Program-made: the position numbers and the translations under genes
Notes under the pieces: model-generated
Told to the model about the DNA's origin: nothing
What the model saw: the letters and a program-made list of their open reading frames with translations, nothing else
Database searches by the model: none
From: Paraburkholderia bryophila
GTDB lineage: Bacteria; Pseudomonadota; Gammaproteobacteria; Burkholderiales; Burkholderiaceae
Assembly: GCF_013409255.1 (NCBI RefSeq)
Contig: NZ_JACCAS010000002.1
Location: forward strand, 2,966,001 to 3,030,000
DNA length: 64,000 nt
Direction of reading: 5' to 3'
In this document: one piece after another, positions 25,362-34,116 of the stretch
How positions within the stretch are numbered: position 1 is the stretch's first letter
Layout: every line of letters starts with the position of its first letter

Positions 25362-28300
25362 TCAATGCGCGTCGAGATACCTTGCAATTAGCGGGTACAC
25401 ATCCACCACGGCATCCTTGCCGAAGATGCAGTCGATATGCCCATAGTCGGGAATCAGATGCCGTTCGTAAGGCTGCTCCGGGAAGGCGCGCGTCAGCATG
25501 TCGAACGTGAGTTGCGTACTTTCCGGCAGATAGGTTTCGTTTCGCTCGCCGTGAATAAAACCGAGCGGCAGACGCATCCCCTCCAGTCCCTTCATGCCGT
25601 CCGCGCCAGTCAGATAAACGTCCTCGCCTTCGGCATCGACCACCTTGCCGGCCCGCACCATCGCGGCGAGATGTTTGAATACTTCCATATCGTGAATGCC
25701 GAACAGTTCCTGCAGGTTCTCGTGCAACGTCTCGTTCAATTGCGCGTGTTCGTATAGCAAGCCGTACAGAAACGTCGCGCGATGGCAGATCGGGTTGCCG
25801 CAGCCTTCGTCGTGATCGAGCGGGTAAAACTTGAGCGCTTCGTCGAACAGGTTCTTCGGCCATGAACGGTGCTGCGTGTACGCAGTCAGATCGCGCACGC
25901 CGAGATGCTGCATGATGCCTGGAATATGCAGACCCGCCTTGATCTTCTGCAGCGTGCCCGGCACCGGATGCGTCGACACCTGCGAAATCACCGCCGAGCG
26001 CACGCCTTCGAGGCCGTATAGCAGCGACATGCTCAACGCCAGCCCGCCCATGCAGTGGCCGAGCACCTGAATCTTGGGCACGCCGCTCACTTCGCGTATT
26101 TTGGCGACGGCGGCCGGAATGTCTTCGCGCGCGACTTTGTCGACATTGGTCGGCACCAGCACGCTGGGTAACTCGATGCTGACGCGCAGATCGACGAGCC
26201 ACACGTCATAGCCGCAAGCGCACAGATATTCGACGAGGTTGGTCGCGATCAGGTCGGTGGAAAAGATCCGGCTGGAAACGCCCGAACCGTGAATCAGCAG
26301 CAACGGGCGCGAGGTTTGATTCGCCGGATCGAAGTAGCGGGTCAGCCGCAAGGTCGTGCCGTCGGGCGTATCGAAGTACATGATTTGCGGCGCGGGCGCG
26401 CGCAATGCGCGTTTTAGACGCGGCGCGGCCTGCGTGTCGAAGAACTCCAGCGGCGCGGCCACGCCGCCGTATTCGGTGAACAGCACGCCCGCGAAAAACT
26501 TGCCGAACTTCAGCGTCCATTCGAGGCGCGTTTCGAGGTCGGGCGTGTTGGTGACTTCGAGCGTGCGTTGCTGCTTGAGGAAGTTCTCGGGCGTGATGAT
26601 CAGCGTTGCTTTGCCGAGCAAGGGTCCGGTGGTTTGCGCGCCCGCGCGAATCTCGGCGTACAGCGTGTTGGTCTGCGCCCAGAGATTGATCGGCGAGGTG
26701 CGCGTGATGATTTTTTGCCCCGTCAGGCAGTACGTATTGCCTTCGGTGGAGGCGAGCGTCATCCGGTAGTTCATGTTGCGCTCGTCCACATCGGACTCGC
26801 TGACCACGAACAGATTGAACGTGCCGTCGACGATCGTCAGCGGTTGCGGGGAAAGCGCCGGACAGGTCAGCGTGCCGGCGGTGTGAGCCAGGTGTTGCGG
26901 GTTGCTGAGCATGTCGGCGAGATCGTCGGATTCGACGGTCAGCGTGAATTCGATCGGACTCGTAGCGGCTTGTCCCGCGACCGCGGGCGTGTACGTGCCG
27001 ATCATCGTCTCCGTGAAGCGCAGGCCGATCTTTGGCGCGGGCGGCGTGGCGGCGGTACCCTTGGCCGTGTAGTCGATCTGCCGGTCGCGCGACGCGGCGA
27101 GCAGCGCGCAGTTACGCTCGGCCAGCGCGGAAATGGTCAGCAGCGGATTGACGCCGAGCGAGATCGGCATGACGGCGCCGTCCATCACATAGAGGCCTTC
27201 GTGCACCGCCGTGCCCGCCGCGCCATTGAAAACGCGCCCCAGGTGATCGACCACGCCGTGCTCCGCATCTTCGCCCATGCCGCAGCCGCCAAGCGGATGC
27301 ACGGTGACAGTGCGATTGCCGACGATGTCGGTGGAAATCGGATTGCGCAGATACTTGCCGCCGAGCGGTACCGTCGCCTGTTCGAGAGTGTGCTCGACCG
27401 TTGCAAAGATCGGCTGCTTGCCGGCGTTTTTCCATACGATGCGCGGCTGGCCCTTGTCGTCGACGTGAATCTGACCGCTTTCGTCGTCGTGCGCCATCAC
27501 GAGATAGCTTTGCGTGTGGTTCAGCGCGCCACGATACGGACCGCGCAGAAAGCTTTCGAGCACGCGGGCGTCGTACGCGAGTTGTCGCTCGGCGCTCGGC
27601 GCGCCGCCAACATCCACGCCTTCGAGCGGCGCGGCGGCGCCGAGCAGGCCGACGAGCGCCGCGCCGACCGGGCCGGCGAGCGAACCTTCTTCGATCACGA
27701 AACCGTCTCTCACATTCGCGGTATCGCGATGATCGATCAGGCCGGTGATAGTCGGCCCGACTGGTGGAATTTGCCCCGGCGTGTGCGTGCCCCAGCCGAC
27801 GCCGTTGATGATGTCGTCGGTGTTGTATGCGAAGGAAAGCACGTCGCCGTTGCCGGTGAAATGTTCGCCGAGCATGGCCGACACGCTCAGGCCCGCTTCA
27901 CGCGAGCGCAACAGCAGCGCGGTCGAACCGATCGTGCCGGCCGACACGATGACGAGATCGGCGCTGACGAACAGATCGGGCGCGCCGTAACTTTCGCGGC
28001 CGAGGCTCACCAGTTGATAGCGCACCGTCCATTGCTGCGTGGCCGCGTCGCGCAACACCGAATGCACCGCGGCGCCCGTGAAAATCTGCGCACCGTGCGC
28101 GACGGCATCGGGCAGATAGTTCATATGCGTCGAATTCTTCGCGTCGTAATTGCAGCCCGAATTGCAATCGCCGCAGCCCACGCAGGCCTTTTGTTCGACG
28201 CCCGCGGCGTTCACGCGATCCTCGAACGTGACGGTGATCGGCGGCCGGCTGAAGCGGTCCGCCATGCCGAGCGCCTGGGCGGATTTTTCGAGCGCCTGCA

Positions 28301-28772
28301 GTTTCGGCAGCGCCGGATAACTGGCGGGCACCGGCGACGGTTGCAGCATCGCGCGCGCAAGCGTATAGCCGCGCTCGCGGCCCGCCGCGTCGTCGCGCAG
28401 CGCCTTCGGCCAGCGCGGATCGTCCCACAGGCGCGGATCGGCTTCGAGCGCGACATTCGCGTTGATCAATGAGGTGCCGCCCAGACCGCAGCCGACCACC
28501 GCGTTGACATCGTCGTTCACGTGCACTTCAAGCAGCGCGAGCGGCGAGCCGACGTGCGCGAGGGCCGTGTTGTACTGCACCTCTTCGGCGCCCTGAAACG
28601 GTGTGCGAGGGTACTCGCCCGCCATGAATTCGCGCCCGCGTTCCAGCACGCAGACGCTGAGTCCGGCGCGTGCCATGCGGCTCGCGGCGATCGCGCCGCC
28701 GTAGCCCGAACCCACTACCACTACGTCGTAATGCGCTTTCATCGCCGTTACGGCGCTCGATAAGCGATTCAT
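25362..28772 (-). CDS. GMC oxidoreductase (cholesterol oxidase-like) fused to an alpha/beta hydrolase
   Basis: About 1136 residues from ATG 28772 (GAGG upstream; a GTG at 28781 is possible). Residues 1-550 form a GMC flavoprotein: dinucleotide motif VVVGSGYGGAIAASRMARAG near residue 20, and a C-terminal HPLGGCGMG block. A cysteine cluster CxxCxxCxxxC (Cys197, 200, 203, 207) precedes NYDAKNST. A middle region of about 240 residues is followed by an alpha/beta hydrolase (about 790-1136) with oxyanion motif LLIHGSGVS. Its nucleophile elbow is LGHCMGG, Cys907, where serine is usual. DYGHID carries the likely catalytic His. Cholesterol oxidase-like GMC proteins oxidise sterols or other hydroxylated lipids; the hydrolase may process an ester. 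Substrate unknown. Confidence 0.85.
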   Translation of the reverse strand: MNRLSSAVTAMKAHYDVVVVGSGYGGAIAASRMARAGLSVCVLERGREFMAGEYPRTPFQGAEEVQYNTALAHVGSPLALLEVHVNDDVNAVVGCGLGGTSLINANVALEADPRLWDDPRWPKALRDDAAGRERGYTLARAMLQPSPVPASYPALPKLQALEKSAQALGMADRFSRPPITVTFEDRVNAAGVEQKACVGCGDCNSGCNYDAKNSTHMNYLPDAVAHGAQIFTGAAVHSVLRDAATQQWTVRYQLVSLGRESYGAPDLFVSADLVIVSAGTIGSTALLLRSREAGLSVSAMLGEHFTGNGDVLSFAYNTDDIINGVGWGTHTPGQIPPVGPTITGLIDHRDTANVRDGFVIEEGSLAGPVGAALVGLLGAAAPLEGVDVGGAPSAERQLAYDARVLESFLRGPYRGALNHTQSYLVMAHDDESGQIHVDDKGQPRIVWKNAGKQPIFATVEHTLEQATVPLGGKYLRNPISTDIVGNRTVTVHPLGGCGMGEDAEHGVVDHLGRVFNGAAGTAVHEGLYVMDGAVMPISLGVNPLLTISALAERNCALLAASRDRQIDYTAKGTAATPPAPKIGLRFTETMIGTYTPAVAGQAATSPIEFTLTVESDDLADMLSNPQHLAHTAGTLTCPALSPQPLTIVDGTFNLFVVSESDVDERNMNYRMTLASTEGNTYCLTGQKIITRTSPINLWAQTNTLYAEIRAGAQTTGPLLGKATLIITPENFLKQQRTLEVTNTPDLETRLEWTLKFGKFFAGVLFTEYGGVAAPLEFFDTQAAPRLKRALRAPAPQIMYFDTPDGTTLRLTRYFDPANQTSRPLLLIHGSGVSSRIFSTDLIATNLVEYLCACGYDVWLVDLRVSIELPSVLVPTNVDKVAREDIPAAVAKIREVSGVPKIQVLGHCMGGLALSMSLLYGLEGVRSAVISQVSTHPVPGTLQKIKAGLHIPGIMQHLGVRDLTAYTQHRSWPKNLFDEALKFYPLDHDEGCGNPICHRATFLYGLLYEHAQLNETLHENLQELFGIHDMEVFKHLAAMVRAGKVVDAEGEDVYLTGADGMKGLEGMRLPLGFIHGERNETYLPESTQLTFDMLTRAFPEQPYERHLIPDYGHIDCIFGKDAVVDVYPLIARYLDAH

Positions 28773-28825
28773 CAAGACCACCTCGTCAGGAACGGAATGC
28801 GGGGAAGGGCGGGCAGCGTGCGCAA

Positions 28826-29617
28826 TTACGCGGCTGCTTCATTCATTTCGCTGTCGCTCGATTCGGCTGCGAGCAGGTTCAGTGCAAGCAGAATCACCGA
28901 GCGGTTCTCGATCTCGATCTCGATGCCGAGTTGTTCCGTCAACCAGCGGCCGATCTTGGTATTGGAAAATTCGTCGGCGCCGGCCGTCTTTTTCATGGTG
29001 ACGCCGAGTTTGACGGCGCGATAGTGATAAGAGGGCACCCGATGCTGAGCCGCAACCGCCGACAGACCGCCTTTCCCTTCCGAACACCAGCCGAGACTGC
29101 CGGCCAGCACGATCCGCTCGGGCTCGTCGAGCCCCTCGATGAACGCGCGTGCGGCGCTGCGCACGCGTTGCTCGTCGAGGCCGTACTGCAGCAGCACGCT
29201 TTCCACCGGATCTTCCAGCGCCTGCGCGTGCAGATCGATTTCGTGCGCCATGCCTTCGTTTTCCATCGACACGTTGCGCTGATGGCCGGCGCTGCGCAGG
29301 CAATCGATCAGATAACGGCGGAAATACGCGCACAATGCGTAACCGTTGGACGGCGCGCTCTCGGCGCAGGCGTTGGTTTCCGTATGGCCTGGCGCGAGCC
29401 GCAGCACCTTGGCGTAAATGAACTGGGCGACCAGCTCTTCCTTATCGTCGCCGAGCGCCTGCAACTCCAGCGGATGATAGGTCCGCAAAGCCCGCTTGAC
29501 CAGTTCGACCATCGACACCATTTCGTCGGCGGACAACTGGGTGCGCCGGCGCCACAGATCGGGCAGGACCGCGTCGTCGAGTGTGCGGACGAACGCGTGG
29601 CTCGGAACTACGCCCAT
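28826..29617 (-). CDS. Sigma factor-like protein of unknown function
   Basis: About 263 residues from ATG 29617, which has a strong GGAGG site 6 bp upstream; in-frame upstream starts are less likely. The order resembles a divergent sigma-70 family protein. A helical region reads LQALGDDKEELVAQFIYAKV, then YFRRYLIDCLRSAGH (sigma-2-like). After a 40-residue linker comes LDEPERIVLAGSLGW, followed by AVAAQHRVPSYHYRAVKLG (sigma-4 helix-turn-helix-like). No catalytic motif is visible. It lies directly upstream of the GMC-hydrolase gene in the same direction (53-bp gap), so it may regulate or assist that enzyme. Homology is suggestive only. Confidence 0.5.
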   Translation of the reverse strand: MGVVPSHAFVRTLDDAVLPDLWRRRTQLSADEMVSMVELVKRALRTYHPLELQALGDDKEELVAQFIYAKVLRLAPGHTETNACAESAPSNGYALCAYFRRYLIDCLRSAGHQRNVSMENEGMAHEIDLHAQALEDPVESVLLQYGLDEQRVRSAARAFIEGLDEPERIVLAGSLGWCSEGKGGLSAVAAQHRVPSYHYRAVKLGVTMKKTAGADEFSNTKIGRWLTEQLGIEIEIENRSVILLALNLLAAESSDSEMNEAAA

Positions 29618-29856
29618 AACAACCTCCATAGGGGGTAAGGCAAGGAGCGCGGTGAGCCCTGACAACAGGCGGACAAGCGAAAACCGGGAAGGTGAAGCCG
29701 CGCTGGAATGTGAAGCCAGTATGGTTTCCGGCGACGGCTTCGCCTATATGGATTAAGTGGTAGCTGATGGGTAAACTGCCGGGTAAACCATCCGGCATAA
29801 AAACGCGATTCGGCATGACACGCTTGTCATTCATCTGAAGAAACGGAGACCGCACG

Positions 29857-31755
29857 ATGCGGGCCGACCCTATCCAGCGTGCGATCGACGAAGACCTTGT
29901 CCGCGTGCTTTACGCGCAGGATCCGATCGCCTTTTTTTCGCACTGGTTTTCGATCGCGGTACTGGTGGCCATCTACTGGCCGGCGATTCCGTCGCCGCCG
30001 CTGTTCGTCGCGTGTTTCGGGTTCTATGCGGCGGCTAATTGCGGCAGCCTCGCTTTGTGGATCTGCAATCGCCGCTATCCGCAGCTCGCGTCGCCGCGTG
30101 GCTGGATCGTGCTGCACGCGGTGCGCGGCATGTTGCTGTACAGCGCGCCGGGTTTCGCGATCTGGTTCGCGTTTCATAGCCCGCAGATGGATTTGCCGCT
30201 GCTGCATACGGTAATGCTCGTGACGCTGGCGGCCGGCGTGTTCATGTCGAACGGCTTCGACCTGCTGAACTTTTCCACCGCGATTCCGTTCCTGCTGTTT
30301 CCGTCGATCGTGCTGCATTTCGGCACGCATACGTTCGACCGCACGATTCTCGCGATCGTCCTCGCGTTCTTCTTTTGCGCGATCAACGTCTACGCGATGA
30401 GTTACCGCAAGCTGTTTCGCCAGGTCGTGCAGGCGCGCGTCGATCAGCAATATCTGGCGGAGTCGCTCGCCGCGCAGAAGCATGTCGCCGAAGAAGCGAG
30501 TCTCGCGAAAACGCGCTTTTTCGCGGCCGCCAGCCACGATCTGCGGCAGCCTCTGCATGCGATCGGTTTGCTCGCGGCGTCGCTCAACGACACGGCGGCA
30601 ACCCCCGCGCAGCACGCGAAGACCGCCGAACATATCGTCTACAACGTCGAGGCGTTGAATCAACTGTTCAACCAGGTGCTCGATCTCGCGCGGCTCGAAA
30701 GCGGCGTGACCCAGGTGATCCGGCTGCATTTCCGGCTGGCCGAACTGTTCGAGCGGGTCGGCAGCCAGTATCGTCCGCAGGCGGCGGCCAAAGGTCTCGC
30801 GCTGCGGATCGCGCCGACCACGATGATCGTGCACGACGATCCGGTGTTGCTGGAGCGCGTGCTGAGCAATCTGCTGTCGAACGCGGTGCGCTATACCGAG
30901 GAAGGCGCCATCTGGTTGGGCTTTCGTCGCGCGGGACGCGAGTCGGGCGGGTTTGTCGAGGTGCGCGATTCGGGCATCGGCATTCCGGCCGAGGAGCACG
31001 AGCAGGTCTTCGAAGAGTTCTATCAGGTTGCCAATCCGCAGCGCGACGCGCGTCAGGGGCATGGGCTCGGCTTGCCGACGGTGAAGCGGCTGGTCGAGAT
31101 GCTCGGCGGCGAACTGCGTTTGCGTTCGGCGCCGGGGCGCGGGTCCGTGTTTCGTTTTTCAGTGCAGGTGGGCGAAGCGGGCGGGATCGTCGCGAGCCTG
31201 AACGAAACGGTGGCGGGTGGTCCGTCGGCGCAGGGGCGGCGCGTGCTGTGCATCGACGACGATCCGTCGATACTCGAAGGCCTCGCCAGTCTGCTCGCGC
31301 GCTGGGGTTGCGACGTACGCGGCACCCGCGACGAGGTCGACGCGCTCGCGGTGCTCGAAACGGGTTTCGTGCCGGATGCGGTGCTGTGCGATTACCAGTT
31401 GGCGAATCACCGCACCGGCGCGCAGGCGCTGACTGCCGTGCGCCACGTGCTGGCGCGCGCGGGGCATGAAAACATCGTGACCTTGCTGATCACGGGGGAT
31501 ATGGCGTCGGCGGAACTGGCGGCGTTGGCGTTGCAGGGGATTCCGGTGTTGCATAAGCCGGTGACGCCCGCGCGTTTGCGGCGCACGCTGGAAATGCTGT
31601 GGCAGCAGGCGGAACTGGATAAGGGGCGGGCGACGGCCGCGCTGGCGTTGCGCGCGGATGAGGAGGAGGGAGCGGCCGGTAAAGCGGAGAGCTGGAGCGC
31701 AAACGGCGTGATGCGGGAGGCGGCGAACGGTCCGCCGGACGAAGCGAGGATCTGA
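29857..31755 (+). CDS. Hybrid sensor histidine kinase with C-terminal receiver domain
   Basis: A 632-residue protein. Residues 1-190 hold about six hydrophobic segments and no large periplasmic domain, so it likely senses a membrane or intracellular signal. HisKA follows with the phospho-acceptor His227 (AAASHDLRQPLHA), then HATPase_c with ERVLSNLLSNAVRYTEEG and DSGIGIPAEEHEQVFEEFYQ. The C-terminal receiver has CIDDDPSI and the phospho-acceptor Asp in VLCDYQL (about residue 511). The last 60 residues are low complexity. It converges on the LuxR-type response regulator at 31771-32550, a probable partner. Confidence 0.9.
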   Translation: MRADPIQRAIDEDLVRVLYAQDPIAFFSHWFSIAVLVAIYWPAIPSPPLFVACFGFYAAANCGSLALWICNRRYPQLASPRGWIVLHAVRGMLLYSAPGFAIWFAFHSPQMDLPLLHTVMLVTLAAGVFMSNGFDLLNFSTAIPFLLFPSIVLHFGTHTFDRTILAIVLAFFFCAINVYAMSYRKLFRQVVQARVDQQYLAESLAAQKHVAEEASLAKTRFFAAASHDLRQPLHAIGLLAASLNDTAATPAQHAKTAEHIVYNVEALNQLFNQVLDLARLESGVTQVIRLHFRLAELFERVGSQYRPQAAAKGLALRIAPTTMIVHDDPVLLERVLSNLLSNAVRYTEEGAIWLGFRRAGRESGGFVEVRDSGIGIPAEEHEQVFEEFYQVANPQRDARQGHGLGLPTVKRLVEMLGGELRLRSAPGRGSVFRFSVQVGEAGGIVASLNETVAGGPSAQGRRVLCIDDDPSILEGLASLLARWGCDVRGTRDEVDALAVLETGFVPDAVLCDYQLANHRTGAQALTAVRHVLARAGHENIVTLLITGDMASAELAALALQGIPVLHKPVTPARLRRTLEMLWQQAELDKGRATAALALRADEEEGAAGKAESWSANGVMREAANGPPDEARI

Positions 31756-31770
31756 AGGCCGCCCACACCG

Positions 31771-32550
31771 CTACAAAGTCTTCCCCGCTTCCAGCCAGCC
31801 GTTGATCACCGCGATCGCCGTCGACCGGTTGTGCACGCCGAGCGCCCGGAAGATCACCGACAGATGCACCTTCACCGTCCCTTCGGCGACACCCAGATCG
31901 CGCGCGATCATCTTGTTGGTCCAGCCGCGATGCACGAGCCGCATGATGTCCTGCTGACGCGGCGACAGGTTCTCCAGCAAATGCTGCTGATGCGGCTGCA
32001 GCGACTGGATCTGCGTGATCGGTTCCGTGACGCCGGAGACGCCTGACGTTGGCGCGGCAGCCTGCGCGACTGACGACGCGCCCGCGCCTTGCAGCGCCAT
32101 CTCAGCCGCCGTATCGGCATGCACGGGGCTGGCCTTGGTCTCACGCGAACCGAGCAGGCTCAGCGCTTCCATCGGTACATACGCGCCGCCCGACAGTACC
32201 AGTTCGATCGCTTTCAGCATCACGCTCGCGGGCTGCCGCTTCGGCACGAAACCAAGCGCGCCGGCGGCCAGCACCGCGCGCATTTCGTCGGGCGATTCTT
32301 CGGCGGACAACACGACCACCGGCAACGCCGGGTTCGCCTTCAACAGCACCTCGAGCGATGAAGCGCCGCTCATGCCGGGCATATGCAGATCGACGATCGC
32401 GAGATCGTGGTCGGCGTCGGGACGCGCGGCGGTGGCGAGGGTTTCCCAGCTATCGGCTTCGTCGAACTGGGCGTCGGGATCGAGCCCGCGCAGCATGCCT
32501 TTGACGCCTTGCCTGATCAGTTCATGGTCGTCGGCCACAAGAAACTTCAT
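31771..32550 (-). CDS. LuxR/NarL-family response regulator
   Basis: A 259-residue regulator starting at ATG 32550 with GGAGA upstream; longer upstream frames lack homology. The receiver (1-120) has VADDHELIRQG, acceptor Asp in AIVDLHMPGM, and VVLSAEES. A 65-residue Ala/Ser/Gln-rich linker leads to the LuxR helix-turn-helix: LSPRQQDIMRLVHRGWTNKM then ARDLGVAEGTVKVHLSVIFR. It is convergent with the hybrid kinase gene, 15 bp between stops, and may receive phosphate from it. Confidence 0.9.
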   Translation of the reverse strand: MKFLVADDHELIRQGVKGMLRGLDPDAQFDEADSWETLATAARPDADHDLAIVDLHMPGMSGASSLEVLLKANPALPVVVLSAEESPDEMRAVLAAGALGFVPKRQPASVMLKAIELVLSGGAYVPMEALSLLGSRETKASPVHADTAAEMALQGAGASSVAQAAAPTSGVSGVTEPITQIQSLQPHQQHLLENLSPRQQDIMRLVHRGWTNKMIARDLGVAEGTVKVHLSVIFRALGVHNRSTAIAVINGWLEAGKTL

Positions 32551-32878
32551 GATGTCTCCGCGAGTCGGGCCTGCGCGTGGTGGACTACCGCCGTTGTCGG
32601 GTTTCGTTTTACTTCTATTGTGGTGAATCGCATCATTGCCGGCTATCTCGCGATCATAAGCCCGCCGGCGGCGCGCTGCGTGTTCCGCTGTGCTGCGCCG
32701 CCAACTTTCTATTTGTACGATCGCCGGGTGCACCCATGCACCGCGTTTTGTATGAGGCTGGTCTCCCGCGCATCGGTTCCGGCTTGCTAGGTAGACGAGC
32801 AGGCTGCTCCCATTTTTAAGCAAAGCACGCAGGATGCCGAAGGTTATGCGCATCGGCTTAACCTGCGCGAACGGGCGT
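32551..32878. other. Intergenic region between response regulator and cytochrome bd small subunit
   Basis: These 328 bp must hold the response regulator promoter (minus strand) and the 3' end of the bd oxidase transcript. I see no clear terminator, RNA gene or repeat. The segment 32570-32720 is less GC-rich than neighbouring genes. Confidence 0.4.
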
Positions 32879-33091
32879 CTATTTGACCGCGAACAGCGTC
32901 GCATTCATCAGAAGCTTGAACGCGAAACCGAGCGACATCGCCGTGCCCACGCCGAAGCACCACAACGCGACGAACCACAGCCAGCCGGGCAGTTTGCGCG
33001 CCGCCGGCCGACGGCTGGCGGCAATGCCGCTGTCGTCGTTGCCAACGTTGCGCGCTTGCAGCCGCTTAATGATAGTGATGTTGGTCGCCAT
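32879..33091 (-). CDS. DUF2474-type small membrane protein of the bd oxidase operon
   Basis: A 70-residue protein with one membrane helix near its C-terminus (LPGWLWFVALWCFGVGTAMS) and a polar N-terminal half. The ATG at 33091 has AAGGTGAG 6 bp upstream and overlaps the cydB 3' end by 26 bp. DUF2474 proteins are found downstream of cioAB/cydAB in Burkholderia and Pseudomonas. They are probably assembly or stability subunits, analogous to CydX. Confidence 0.75.
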   Translation of the reverse strand: MATNITIIKRLQARNVGNDDSGIAASRRPAARKLPGWLWFVALWCFGVGTAMSLGFAFKLLMNATLFAVK

Positions 33092-34070
33092 GACTCACCT
33101 TGCCGCGAAATACCCAGTAACCCAGCGTCGTATAGCCGAGGATGATCGGCAGAATCACCGCCGCGCCGACCAGCGTGAACATCTGGCTCGAACGCGGGGC
33201 GGCCGCCTCCCACAACGTCATGCTCGACGGAATCGCATACGGCCACAGGCTCACCAGCAGCCCCACGTAGCCGAGCAGCACCAGCAGCAACGCCAGCGCG
33301 AACGGCGTGTTGTGATGCCGGTCACGCACCGCGCGATACATGAAGAACGCGCACACCGCCACGAGGAACGGCACCGGCAGCAGACGGTAGAACAGGTTGT
33401 CGTGGAACCAGCGCTGCGCGATGTTCGGGTCTTGCAGCGGCGTCCACAGGCTGACCATTGCGATGAAGCCGAGCAGCACCAGCGTCAGCGGCCATACCAC
33501 GCGATGCAGTCGGCGTTGCAGATCGCCTTCGGTCTTCGCCACCAGCCAGCAGCAGCCGAGCAGCGCATAGGTCACCACCAGTCCGAGACCCGTCAGCAGG
33601 CTGAACGGCGTGAGCCAGCCGAAGGCGTCGCCGGCATAGGCGCCGTCGATCACCGGAATGCCTTGCAGGAACGCGCCCAGCGCGATGCCCTGGAAGAACG
33701 TCGCGCCCGCCGAACCGCCTATGAAGGCCAGATCCCACAGATGCTTGGTGCGATTCGCCTTGGCGCGGATCTCGAACGACACGCCACGGAAGATCAGGCA
33801 CACCAGCATGAAGATCAGCGGCAGGTAGAGCGCGGACAGCACGGTCGAATACACCGCCGGAAACACCGCGAACAAACCGGCGCCGCCGAGCACGAGCCAG
33901 GTTTCGTTGCCGTCCCACACCGGCGCGACGGTGTTCATCATCAGGTCGCGCTCTTTCTCGTCGGGGAAGAACGGGAAGATGATGCCGATGCCCAGATCGA
34001 AGCCGTCCAGCACCACATACATGAACAGGCCCAGCGCGATGATCGCGGCCCACACTACGGTTACGTCCAT
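33066..34070 (-). CDS. cydB: Cytochrome bd ubiquinol oxidase subunit II (CydB/CioB)
   Basis: A 334-residue inner-membrane protein with eight or nine helices, beginning with VTVVWAAIIALGLFMYVVLDGFD, where the GFDLG motif is diagnostic of CydB. The length matches CioB/CydB. It stabilises subunit I and the haem groups. It is separated from cydA by 46 bp and overlaps the small DUF2474 gene. Confidence 0.95.
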   Translation of the reverse strand: MDVTVVWAAIIALGLFMYVVLDGFDLGIGIIFPFFPDEKERDLMMNTVAPVWDGNETWLVLGGAGLFAVFPAVYSTVLSALYLPLIFMLVCLIFRGVSFEIRAKANRTKHLWDLAFIGGSAGATFFQGIALGAFLQGIPVIDGAYAGDAFGWLTPFSLLTGLGLVVTYALLGCCWLVAKTEGDLQRRLHRVVWPLTLVLLGFIAMVSLWTPLQDPNIAQRWFHDNLFYRLLPVPFLVAVCAFFMYRAVRDRHHNTPFALALLLVLLGYVGLLVSLWPYAIPSSMTLWEAAAPRSSQMFTLVGAAVILPIILGYTTLGYWVFRGKVSHGDQHHYH

Positions 34071-34116
34071 TGTCTTTCTCGCTTTTTATGTCGCAAGTGA
34101 TGCGTGAAGGTCGGGC

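Noticed and set aside
26568..28472. Long plus-strand frame opposite the GMC fusion
   Set aside because: Antisense shadow without ribosome-binding site or motif; the opposite strand encodes a clear GMC enzyme.
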